16,398 nt of DNA, taken from contig JANNHP010000365.1 of assembly GCA_031404455.1 (NCBI GenBank), positions 1 to 16,398 of the forward strand. Reading direction: 5' to 3'. A model generated the notes under the pieces. It had not been told where the DNA came from and ran no database searches. It saw only the letters and a program-made list of their open reading frames with translations. The translations under genes were made by a program, and so were the position numbers. This document shows, piece after piece, positions 7,955 to 14,115 of this stretch. Source of the stretch: JANNHP01 sp031404455. GTDB taxonomy: Bacteria; Planctomycetota; JAJSAM01; JAJVHW01. Numbering within the stretch: position 1 is the stretch's first letter; each line of letters starts with the position of its first letter.

Positions 7955-7996
7955 GGGGTCGAATCCTACCGGTGCAGTGTCCCGGAATCAGAGAGT

Positions 7997-8033
7997 CCGA
8001 GCCCCGGGGCGCTTCCCCGGGTTCCGGGCTCGG
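7997..8033 (-). terminator. GC-rich hairpin downstream of secreted-protein relic
   Basis: CCGAGCCC (7997-8004) pairs with GGGCTCGG (8026-8033). A nested GGGG/CCCC stem surrounds a CGCTT loop. It begins 15 bp past the relic stop codon at 8048-8050 and may be its old terminator. No T-run follows on the minus strand, so factor-independent termination is uncertain. Confidence 0.35.
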
Positions 8034-8047
8034 GAGAGGGGCTCGCG

Positions 8048-8206
8048 TTACCGCCGGAAGAACCAGCCGCGGCGGATCGGCTCCTGCGCGCCGCCGGCCT
8101 GGATGTCGATCGTCGCCGCCCGGGCGTTGCCCGAGGCGTCGGTCGCCTCGACGGTGAGCACGTAGTTCTTCGCGACATCCGGTGCCACGAACGAGTCGTC
8201 GGCCGC
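8048..8206 (-). pseudogene. C-terminal remnant of a secreted Ig/cadherin-like domain protein
   Basis: A minus-strand frame of 52 codons ends at TAA (8048-8050) and is closed upstream by an in-frame TGA at 8207-8209, with no ATG. It reads AADDSFVAPDV, then NYVLTVEATDASGNARAATI, and ends GWFFRR. The VLTVEATDASGN pattern is the last strand pair of cadherin-like, PKD or HYR-type domains found in large secreted proteins. It is therefore read as the 3' end of a gene whose body was lost, not as a functional small gene. The domain family is a motif-level guess. Confidence 0.5.
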
Positions 8207-8270
8207 TCAGCCGGTTGCCGTCACGGGACGACGTCGGGCCGACGACTCGTTCCCGGCGCCTGATGTCGCG
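8171..8270. repeat. 34-bp imperfect inverted duplication
   Basis: The left arm 8171-8204 and the reverse complement of 8237-8270 agree at 30 of 34 positions. The inner 16 bp (8189-8204 and 8237-8252, GAACGAGTCGTCGGCC on the left) are a perfect match. The spacer is 32 bp. The left arm is the ADDSFVAPDV segment of the secreted-protein relic. The right arm, read on the plus strand, encodes the similar ADDSFPAPDV followed by AAK and a stop. Confidence 0.75.
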
Positions 8271-8508
8271 GCGAAGTGAGGGGCCTCACGCGATCGAGGA
8301 CTCGCGCCAGCGGCACGGCCCGGACGCCGTGGGCCATCTCGAACTCACGAGGCCCGGCGTGGATCACGTCGAGCCGTTCGAGGCGCAGATCCGCCATGGC
8401 GATCCGCATCGACGGAGTCAGCGACGGCGCCGACGTCCGCTTGAACTCGAACCCGAGCCGGCGCCCGGCCGTGGTTGGGAAGGCGACGGGCGGCGCTCGT
8501 TCCTGCAC
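8221..8508 (-). pseudogene. C-terminal fragment of a DUF4143-type AAA ATPase
   Basis: A 95-codon minus-strand frame contains LGFEFKRTSAPSLTPSMRI, then ADLRLERLDVIHAG, EFEMAHGVRAVPLARVLD. This matches the C-terminal DUF4143 segment of the common AAA+ ATPase/DUF4143 proteins (about 400 aa), where an E-x-K-rich strand precedes T-P-S-M-R-x-A-x-x-D-L and a final V-P-x-x-x-L. Everything upstream is missing: no Walker A/B, no DEXX nuclease-like strand. The frame is entered through a short Pro-rich stretch next to a hairpin at 8515-8534. After RVLDRV the sequence (RPLTSPRHQAPGTSRRP) no longer looks native, so the end is also disturbed. It is a decayed or recombined remnant, confidently not a functional ATPase. 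Confidence 0.65.
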
Positions 8509-8514
8509 GGAACC

Positions 8515-8534
8515 GGGCGACGCAGGCGTCGCCC
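8515..8534. repeat. Short perfect hairpin (9-bp arms), terminator or dispersed repeat
   Basis: GGGCGACGC (8515-8523) and GCGTCGCCC (8526-8534) are exact reverse complements separated by 2 bp; CTAC follows. It lies 26 bp beyond the stop of the SxtJ-like gene, so it could end that transcript. There is no T-run. Similar GTAGGGGCGACGC-type hairpins occur as dispersed intergenic repeats in various GC-rich genomes (general recollection). Confidence 0.5.
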
Positions 8535-8560
8535 CTACAGCGACACGTGCTCCTCCGCCT

Positions 8561-9082
8561 TCAGAACTGCCGCTCGTACCGTTCCTTCGACACAGGCCCG
8601 TGCGGGACCCAGTAGCTCTCCGACGGAGGCGCCTTGCGCGCCAGCGGGTCCTTGCCGAACGCGCGGAGCAGTACGCCCGTCGGCGTGACGACGAGGAAGT
8701 AGACGAGCCCGAACAGCGGGTACGCCATCACCTTGCCGATCGCCTCGCCGAAGTGAAGCCAGAGCTTCGCGACGCCGACGACCCAGAGCGGGTTCAGGAG
8801 ACCGATGAGGACGAGCGCGAAGTGGATCGAGCCCGCGGTCCATTGGAGCCAGGGGATGTCGCGGCTCACGCCCCAGATCAGCAGCGCCGCGCAGACGATC
8901 CCCGCGCCGAGACCGAACCAGCGCTTGTCCTTCGGCGCGACCCACACGAGCCCGAGGTTCGCGGCGGGCGAGACGAGGCCGAACAGGTTCACGCCGCGCG
9001 CGAACCAGAGCGCCTTCGGCGACGTGTCGGGCTCGCGCGCGTCGCGTTTCGGGGGCAGACCGATCTGTTTGGCGTCGCTCAT
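8561..9082 (-). CDS. SxtJ-family membrane protein
   Basis: The 173-aa product starts at an ATG (9080-9082) whose A is the last base of the carbamoyltransferase TGA, a one-base TGATG overlap that implies coupled translation. After a polar N-terminus (1-25) there are hydrophobic segments at about 30-49, 55-73, 80-104 and 115-139, and a polar tail. The C-terminal half (LWLHFGEAIGKVM, YFLVVTPTGVLLRAFGKDPL, SYWVP, ERYERQF) has the SxtJ signature, named from the saxitoxin locus but widespread beside NodU/CmcH carbamoyltransferases in surface-glycan loci. Many SxtJ proteins are about 130 aa (from memory), so the N-terminal membrane segments may be an extension. Biochemical role unknown; probably an inner-membrane partner of the carbamoyltransferase. 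The frame stays open far upstream, but that part is antisense-like Arg-rich sequence. Confidence 0.85.
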   Translation of the reverse strand: MSDAKQIGLPPKRDAREPDTSPKALWFARGVNLFGLVSPAANLGLVWVAPKDKRWFGLGAGIVCAALLIWGVSRDIPWLQWTAGSIHFALVLIGLLNPLWVVGVAKLWLHFGEAIGKVMAYPLFGLVYFLVVTPTGVLLRAFGKDPLARKAPPSESYWVPHGPVSKERYERQF

Positions 9083-10899
9083 CAGTCCATCGCCAGGGCG
9101 CCCATCTTCTCGTCCTCGCGAAGGGCGGGCTGCGCCGTCTTCGCGAGGATGCGGCGGCCGAGCACGAGGTAGTCCATCCCCGTGCGGCGGAAGCAGCGCA
9201 GCGCGTCGATCGGCGAGCACACCATCGGCTCGCCGCGCACGTTGAAGCTCGTGTTGATGAGCACCGGGCAGCCCGTGCGCGCCTCGAACGCGGTGAGCAG
9301 CGCCCAGTAGGCGGGGTTCGTGTCCTTCGTCACCGTCTGGATGCGCGCGGAGTTGTCCACGTGAGTGACGGCCGGGATGACCGAGCGGCGCCCCGCGAGG
9401 CGTGCCGTGCCCGAGAGCTTCGCGTCCTCGGCCGCGGGCGCGAGCCGCTTCGACTCGGCGACGGGCGCGACCATCAGCATGTACGGGCTCTCGCGGTCGA
9501 TGTCGAACCAGTCGGAGACGCGCTCCGCGAGAACGCTCGGCGCGAAGGGCCGGAACGACTCCCGGAACTTGATCTTCAGGTTCATGCGCGTCTGCATGTC
9601 GGGCGAGCGCGGATCGCCGAGGATGCTGCGGGCGCCGAGCGCGCGCGGCCCGAACTCGGCGCGGCCCTGGAACCAGCCGATCACGTTGCCCGCGGCGATG
9701 AGGTCGGCTACGCGGCCGGGCATCTCCTCCTCGGAGAGCGTCTCGTGCGGCGCGCCCTCGGTCTCGAGCATCCGCGCGATCTCGTCGTCGGTGTAGCCGG
9801 GGCCGAGGTAGCTGCCCTGCATCGAGTCGCCCGTCGCGACGGGCGTGCGCGGATTGCCGAGGTAGCGGTGCCAGAGCGACAGCGCCACGCCGAGCGCGCC
9901 GCCGGCGTCGCCCGCCGCGGGCTGCACCCAGATGCGTTCGAACGGCCCCTCGCGCAGGAGACGTCCGTTGCCCACGCAGTTGAGCGCGACGCCGCCGGCC
10001 ATGCAGAGGTCCTTCGCGCCGGTCTCCTTGTGCGCGAAGCGGGCCATGCGGAGCATGACTTCCTCGGTCACGGCCTGGATGGAGCGCGCGACGTCCATGT
10101 GGAACTGCTCGAGCGGCGACTCCTCGCTGCGGCGCTTGCGTCCGAAGAGCTTGTCGAGCTTCGGTGTCGTCATGCGCAGTCCGCCGACGTAGCCGAAGTA
10201 CTGGAGGTTCATGCGGAAGGAACCGTCGTCGCGCAGTTCGATGAGGTTGTCCCGGATGAGCTTCTCGTACTTCGGCTCGCCGTAGGGGGCGAGTCCCATC
10301 ACCTTGTACTCGCCGGAGTTCACCTTGAAGCCGAGCCAGTACGTGATCGCGGAGTAGAGGAGACCGAGGGAGTGCGGGAAGCGCAGTTCGCGCAGGATGC
10401 GGACGTCGCTCCCCTCGCCGAGCCCGATGCTCGAGGTCGCCCATTCGCCGACGCCGTCCATGGTGAGAATCGCCGCGCGCTCGAAGGGCGACGGGTAGAA
10501 GGCGCTCGCAGCGTGGCTCTCGTGGTGCTCGGCGAAGAGCACCGGCCCCTTGTAGACGCCGAGTTCGCGCCGCACGTTCTCGGTCACCCAGAGCCGCTCG
10601 CGTATCCATGCCGGCGCGAAGTGGACGAAGCTCGGGAACCCCTGCGGCGCGATCGAGAGGAACGTCTCGAGGATGCGCGTGAACTTGAGCACCGGCTTGT
10701 CGTAGAAGCCGACGACGTCGACCTCGGAGGGCCCGATGCCGCCCTGCCTCAGGACGAAGTCCACGGCGAGGCGCGGGAAGCCGCTGTCGTGCTTCGTCCG
10801 GCTGAATCGTTCCTCTTCCGCCGCCGCCACGATCCGCCCGTCACGGACGAGGCAGGCGGCGGAGTCGTGGTAGTACGCCGAGATTCCGAGCACGTTCAT
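9082..10899 (-). CDS. Carbamoyltransferase, NodU/CmcH/TobZ family
   Basis: The 605-aa cytoplasmic enzyme is full length for the family, which uses carbamoyl phosphate and ATP to place a carbamoyl group on a sugar or alcohol hydroxyl via carbamoyl-adenylate. N-terminal Kae1-like domain (about 1-345): GISAYYHDSAA with His11, the metal-type motif EHHESHAASAF (His125, His126, His129), TMDGVGEW with Asp148, GGVALNC (302-308) and QPAAGDAGGALG with Asp331. C-terminal YrdC-like domain (about 375-590): GRAEFGPRALGARSILGDPR (412-431), FRPFAPS and NTSFNVRGEP (549-558). It is upstream of the SxtJ-like gene with a 1-bp overlap, and divergent from the DUF5989 gene across 44 bp. Exopolysaccharide, lipopolysaccharide or natural-product carbamoylation is likely; the acceptor cannot be told. 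No strong Shine-Dalgarno precedes the ATG. Confidence 0.93.
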   Translation of the reverse strand: MNVLGISAYYHDSAACLVRDGRIVAAAEEERFSRTKHDSGFPRLAVDFVLRQGGIGPSEVDVVGFYDKPVLKFTRILETFLSIAPQGFPSFVHFAPAWIRERLWVTENVRRELGVYKGPVLFAEHHESHAASAFYPSPFERAAILTMDGVGEWATSSIGLGEGSDVRILRELRFPHSLGLLYSAITYWLGFKVNSGEYKVMGLAPYGEPKYEKLIRDNLIELRDDGSFRMNLQYFGYVGGLRMTTPKLDKLFGRKRRSEESPLEQFHMDVARSIQAVTEEVMLRMARFAHKETGAKDLCMAGGVALNCVGNGRLLREGPFERIWVQPAAGDAGGALGVALSLWHRYLGNPRTPVATGDSMQGSYLGPGYTDDEIARMLETEGAPHETLSEEEMPGRVADLIAAGNVIGWFQGRAEFGPRALGARSILGDPRSPDMQTRMNLKIKFRESFRPFAPSVLAERVSDWFDIDRESPYMLMVAPVAESKRLAPAAEDAKLSGTARLAGRRSVIPAVTHVDNSARIQTVTKDTNPAYWALLTAFEARTGCPVLINTSFNVRGEPMVCSPIDALRCFRRTGMDYLVLGRRILAKTAQPALREDEKMGALAMD

Positions 10900-10943
10900 G
10901 GGCGGGACGCAGGATCATGGCATCCGGCCACCGGAGGCAACGA

Positions 10944-11099
10944 ATGAGCGGTCTTATCAAGGAGTTCTGGCTGTTCCTGAAGCAGGAGAAGAAGTGGTGG
11001 CTCGTGCCCATGCTCGTGGTGATGGGTCTCATCGGCGTGCTCGTGATCGTCGCCTTCCTCTTCCCGGGCGTCGCACCGTTCATCTACACGGTCATCTGA
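10944..11099 (+). CDS. DUF5989 small membrane protein
   Basis: This 51-aa protein starts at an ATG with a strong GGAGG (10933-10937), 6 nt spacing. The sequence is an amphipathic start MSGLIKEFWLFLKQEKKWWL, then one long hydrophobic helix (about 20-40), P41-G, and a short end IYTVI. This LIxEFWxFLxxxKKWWLxP pattern is the DUF5989 family, which is repeatedly found between NodU-like carbamoyltransferase and SxtJ genes. Here it is on the opposite strand from both, 44 bp from the carbamoyltransferase start and 40 bp before the nitroreductase. It is likely a single-pass inner-membrane partner of the SxtJ/carbamoyltransferase set. An in-frame ATG at 10917 would add nine residues but ignores the ribosome site. 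Confidence 0.88.
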   Translation: MSGLIKEFWLFLKQEKKWWLVPMLVVMGLIGVLVIVAFLFPGVAPFIYTVI

Positions 11100-11139
11100 G
11101 CCCCGCCGAGCCTCGAAACAGCCTTCCGCAGGAGATCCC

Positions 11140-11790
11140 ATGCACCCCCTCCCGGCCGACGCCGTCGTCCGCAGCCTCGAATGGCGCTACGCGGTGAAGA
11201 AGTTCGACACGGCCCGCAAGATCGCCGTCGCCGACTGGGCTGCGCTCGAGCGCGCGCTCGTCCTCACGCCGTCATCCTTCGGCCTGCAGCCCTGGAAGTT
11301 CGTGGTGGTCCTCGACCCTGAGGTGCGCAAGCGCCTGGTCGCCGCGTCGTGGAACCAGCAGCAGGTCGTGGACGCGTCGCACCTGGTCGTCTTCGCGATC
11401 GTGAAGGACCTCGGCGCCCAGCACGTCGACGCGTTCGTCTCGAAGATGGCGGAGGTCCGCGGCGTGCCCGTGGCGTCGCTGGACGCCTACAGGAACGTGA
11501 TGCTCGGCTTCCTCACGCGGCCGAAGGACAAGTTCGACGTGAACGCCTGGGCCGCGCTCCAGACCTACATCGCGCTCGGGAACTTCATGACCGCCGCCGC
11601 GGTGATGGGAATCGACACCTGCCCCATGGAGGGCATCGTCGCTGCGCAGTACGACGAAATCCTCGGCCTGGCTGCGAAGGGGCTCGCCACGGTCGTCGTC
11701 GGCGTCGCGGGCTACCGCGCGGCCGACGACAAGTACGCCTCGGCGAAGAAGGTCCGCTTCGACGCGAGCGAGGTGATCGTCCGCGTCTGA
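11140..11790 (+). CDS. NAD(P)H-dependent FMN nitroreductase, NfsB-like
   Basis: The 216-aa product aligns along its length with E. coli NfsB (217 aa), a homodimeric FMN flavoprotein that reduces nitroaromatics and quinones. Visible anchors: RYAVKKFD (16-23) for KRHSTKAFD, TPSSFGLQPWKFVVV (43-57) for SPSSTNSQPWHF, VVDASHLVVF (77-85) for MLDASHVVVF, ALGNFMTAAAVMGIDTCPMEG (145-165) for [21 protein letters not shown], and VVVGVAGY for VVVPVGHH. The ATG has AGGAG 5 nt upstream. It follows the DUF5989 gene by 40 bp on the same strand and may share its transcript, though a functional link to carbamoylation is not evident. The natural substrate is unknown. Confidence 0.93.
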   Translation: MHPLPADAVVRSLEWRYAVKKFDTARKIAVADWAALERALVLTPSSFGLQPWKFVVVLDPEVRKRLVAASWNQQQVVDASHLVVFAIVKDLGAQHVDAFVSKMAEVRGVPVASLDAYRNVMLGFLTRPKDKFDVNAWAALQTYIALGNFMTAAAVMGIDTCPMEGIVAAQYDEILGLAAKGLATVVVGVAGYRAADDKYASAKKVRFDASEVIVRV

Positions 11791-11798
11791 CGCGGACG
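11778..11798. terminator. Perfect 21-bp palindrome centred on the nitroreductase stop codon
   Basis: CGTCCGCGTC (11778-11787) and GACGCGGACG (11789-11798) are exact reverse complements around T11788. The stop TGA occupies 11788-11790. In RNA this gives an 8-bp GC-rich stem with a 5-nt loop. Its position between convergent genes suggests a bidirectional terminator, but no T-run follows on either strand. Confidence 0.45.
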
Positions 11799-11804
11799 CG
11801 CCAT

Positions 11805-11836
11805 CGAGAGACGGACGGTCGATTCCAGTTCTCTCG
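11805..11836. terminator. Second hairpin between convergent genes
   Basis: CGAGAGA (11805-11811) is the exact reverse complement of TCTCTCG (11830-11836), with an 18-nt loop. It lies in the 88-bp gap between the nitroreductase and hydrolase stops. No T-run is present, so a terminator role is only suggested by location. Confidence 0.3.
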
Positions 11837-11878
11837 GTAGAGACCCATCACGTGTTGCGGCTATGGCGCTTGCCCGTG

Positions 11879-13933
11879 CTAGAGCTGCGCGATGGCGGCG
11901 TCCGCCGCGGCGACGAGCGGCGCTTCCCTCTTCCACGGCGCCTTCGCCGCTTCGAGCAGCGCCTTGCCGCGCGGGTCCTTGAGCGCCACGAGGCACGCGG
12001 CCATGCGCTCCATCAGCTCACGCCTCGCGCGCGGCGGGATCTCCACGAAACGCTCGTCGATCGGCACGGCGTACGGCGTCTTCGGCGCGTAGACGCGGAG
12101 CACGATCTCCCTCTCGATCACCGCAAGGGCCGCCGCGGCGTCGCCCGCCGCGCCGAGTGCCGCGCAGAGACGGCCGAAGCTCTGGCACCTGAGCTCGTAC
12201 TCGGTGAAGTCGATGCGGCCGGCCTGGTTCGCCTTCTCCCAGAACACGCCGAACTGCTTCGCCGCGCGAACGAGCGGATCGACCGCGTCCCTCCCGCCGA
12301 GCTTCCCGAGCGATTCCACGACCGCGTCGAGCACGCGGAAATCCTCGCTCGAGGCCTCGGCGGCGAGCGGCTTCACGCCGTCCGGAAGCCCGATGTCGCC
12401 GAGCACGGTCGCCGCGAGGACCTTCGCGTCGCTCGCAGTCTTCTTCGAGTGGAGCACCCTGCCGACGGCCGCGACGGTCGCGGCGTCCTTGCGCTGCGAA
12501 AGCTGCTTCGCCGCCTCGAGCCCGCGCCCGCCGCCCTTTTCGAGATCGGCGACGAGCGCTCCGAGCTTCGCGTCGCCGGCCTCGGGAGACGACGCCGCCG
12601 CGGGATCCCCGAAACCCTTGATCTCGTCCTTCGTCGTCTTCCTGTCGAACGACGACTTCGGGCCCGTGGCCCGCTTCTTCCCGTCGTCCTTCCAGCGTCC
12701 CACGAAGAAGCGGAAGATGTCCTTGCGCACCCAGTCGGGGAAGCCGTGTCCCACCTTGTCGATCTCGGTGTAGACGAAGTCGGGCTTCTTCTTGTCGTCG
12801 AGGAGCGACTTGGCCGCGTTGCGGTCCGACTGCACGCCGACGACGTTGTCGTCGGTGCCGTGGAAGATGTACACGGGCAGGTCTCCCGTCTGGCCGCCGC
12901 CGCCGCCTGCGCAGGGCGCGAACGCCGCCCAGACCTCGGCGCGCTTCGGGCCGAGGTCCCAGGCGCCGAATCCGCCCATCGAGTGGCCGGTGAGCCAGAT
13001 CCGGTTCTCGTCGACGTTGTAGAGGATCTTCATCTCGTCGAGGAGCGCGTCGAGGAACACCTCGTTCCGCTTCCCCGACCACGGCGCCTCGAGCGCCGAC
13101 GGGCAGACGACGATCACGCCGCGCTCCTCTGCGAGGTCGTCGTAGAAGTTCATCGCCTCCTGCCCGTTGCCCGTGACGATCGTCGGGTCCTTGGCGTTCG
13201 CGCCGCCGCCGTGGAGCGCGACGACGAGGCCCGTCGGGACGAGCGGGTCGTACGTCTTCGGCACGTGGATGCAGTAGTTCGCGCCCGCGGAGAGCTCGCT
13301 CCGCACCGTGAGCGGCACCTTGTCGCGGCGGCCCGTGGGCTGCTTCGCCGACCGGCGCGCGCGCTCGAGGTAGACCCGCGGCCGCGTCGTGCCCCTCTCG
13401 GCCATCTGGTCCCAGTGCGCCGCGGCCTCCCCGGGCTTCTCCATCCTCACGTACTCGGATTCGAGCTCGCGCAGCTTCCCGTCCGCGAGCGGGTTGCCCT
13501 TCGACCACGCGGACCAGACGGCGCGGCCGACGGCGGCGAGCGCCTCGGCGTTCGAGGGGTCGGCGCAAAGGGCCAGCCGGTACTCCCGGTCCCGCTCCTC
13601 CGAGAGCTTGTTCGCGTCGCAGAACTTCGCGAGCTCGACGTGCTCCTCGGCGCTGAGACCGAGCTTCGACGCCCGCTCGCGGTACTCGACGAGCGGAGGC
13701 TCGGCGATCTTCAGCTCGACGACCTTCTCCCTCGGGTACCGCTCCTTCTCCGTGATGCCGTAGGTCATCTGCGGACAGCGCGAGTTGTAGGGGTTGACGA
13801 CGACGACCGGGTCGTCCGGGAGCGACGACACGATCACGCCTTCGAGCTTCTTCCCGCCTTTCAGGATGAGCGTGTCGGCCGACGCAGGAAGAGCCAGGGC
13901 GGCGATCCCGAAACAGACGGTGGCGGCACGCAT
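11879..13933 (-). CDS. Exported alpha/beta hydrolase (esterase/PHB depolymerase-like) with HEAT-like C-terminal repeats
   Basis: The 684-aa protein begins with a short signal peptide (MRAATVCFGIAALALPASA, then DTLILKGG). Residues 20-75 form a small beta-rich domain (TLILKGGKKLEGVIV through KVVELKI). Residues 85-200 are helical, TPR-like. Residues about 205-415 are an alpha/beta hydrolase: oxyanion strand VALHGGGANAKD (238-249), nucleophile elbow TGHSMGGFGAW with Ser318, acid in IFHGTDDNVV (Asp361 or Asp362) and His396 in VGHGFPDW. This layout resembles secreted feruloyl/acetyl xylan esterases and PHB depolymerases. Residues about 440-684 are Ala-rich helical repeats resembling HEAT/PBS units (VLGDIGLPDGVKPLA, VVESLGKLGGRDAVDPLV). 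Substrate unknown. It is convergent with the nitroreductase and divergent from the glycosyltransferase across about 180 bp. Confidence 0.85.
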   Translation of the reverse strand: MRAATVCFGIAALALPASADTLILKGGKKLEGVIVSSLPDDPVVVVNPYNSRCPQMTYGITEKERYPREKVVELKIAEPPLVEYRERASKLGLSAEEHVELAKFCDANKLSEERDREYRLALCADPSNAEALAAVGRAVWSAWSKGNPLADGKLRELESEYVRMEKPGEAAAHWDQMAERGTTRPRVYLERARRSAKQPTGRRDKVPLTVRSELSAGANYCIHVPKTYDPLVPTGLVVALHGGGANAKDPTIVTGNGQEAMNFYDDLAEERGVIVVCPSALEAPWSGKRNEVFLDALLDEMKILYNVDENRIWLTGHSMGGFGAWDLGPKRAEVWAAFAPCAGGGGGQTGDLPVYIFHGTDDNVVGVQSDRNAAKSLLDDKKKPDFVYTEIDKVGHGFPDWVRKDIFRFFVGRWKDDGKKRATGPKSSFDRKTTKDEIKGFGDPAAASSPEAGDAKLGALVADLEKGGGRGLEAAKQLSQRKDAATVAAVGRVLHSKKTASDAKVLAATVLGDIGLPDGVKPLAAEASSEDFRVLDAVVESLGKLGGRDAVDPLVRAAKQFGVFWEKANQAGRIDFTEYELRCQSFGRLCAALGAAGDAAAALAVIEREIVLRVYAPKTPYAVPIDERFVEIPPRARRELMERMAACLVALKDPRGKALLEAAKAPWKREAPLVAAADAAIAQL

Positions 13934-14115
13934 GGCGGGAGACTACGGTACGCTGCGTCCACCGGGATGGACATCGAGCCTCCGCGTGCGGCGAACGGAC
14001 GGCACGCGCGGGACGCGATCGATCGGGCGCCGAGTCGGCCTCCGCTTTGCTTTCAGGACCTGCGGTGCTGGGCCGCCGGGCAGGCCGGCGGATCGAACAG
14101 ACAGGTGAACGAGCC

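Larger units (their letters stand above)
7868..8560. other. Gene-poor relic region between kaiC-like and sxtJ-like genes
   Basis: No intact gene is supported in these 693 bp. It holds an imperfect palindrome upstream of the KaiC-like gene, a GC-rich hairpin, two C-terminal gene fragments on the minus strand, an inverted duplication and a short perfect hairpin, each listed separately. Open frames on the plus strand here are Arg/Pro-rich antisense frames without recognisable domains. Confidence 0.6.

Noticed and set aside
8182..8688. Plus-strand frame of 168 codons in the gene-poor region
   Set aside because: It has Arg/Ser/Pro-rich composition with no motif, and lies opposite the DUF4143 remnant and the end of the sxtJ-like gene.
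9083..10609. Upstream extension of the SxtJ-like frame into the carbamoyltransferase region
   Set aside because: This is the Arg-rich out-of-frame reading of the carbamoyltransferase. The TGATG overlap at 9082 gives the natural SxtJ start.
9361..10947. 528-codon plus-strand frame opposite the carbamoyltransferase
   Set aside because: It has low-complexity Arg/Glu/Ala composition and is antisense to a gene with clear catalytic motifs.
8561..11099. A saxitoxin-type toxin gene cluster
   Set aside because: SxtJ-like and carbamoyltransferase genes are shared with many surface-glycan loci. No SxtA, SxtG or other core saxitoxin genes are in view.
14047..14115. Upstream ATG start for the glycosyltransferase
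   Set aside because: The added 23 residues are Arg/Gly-rich and precede the first GT-B strand. The GTG at 14116 has a well-placed AGGTGA.
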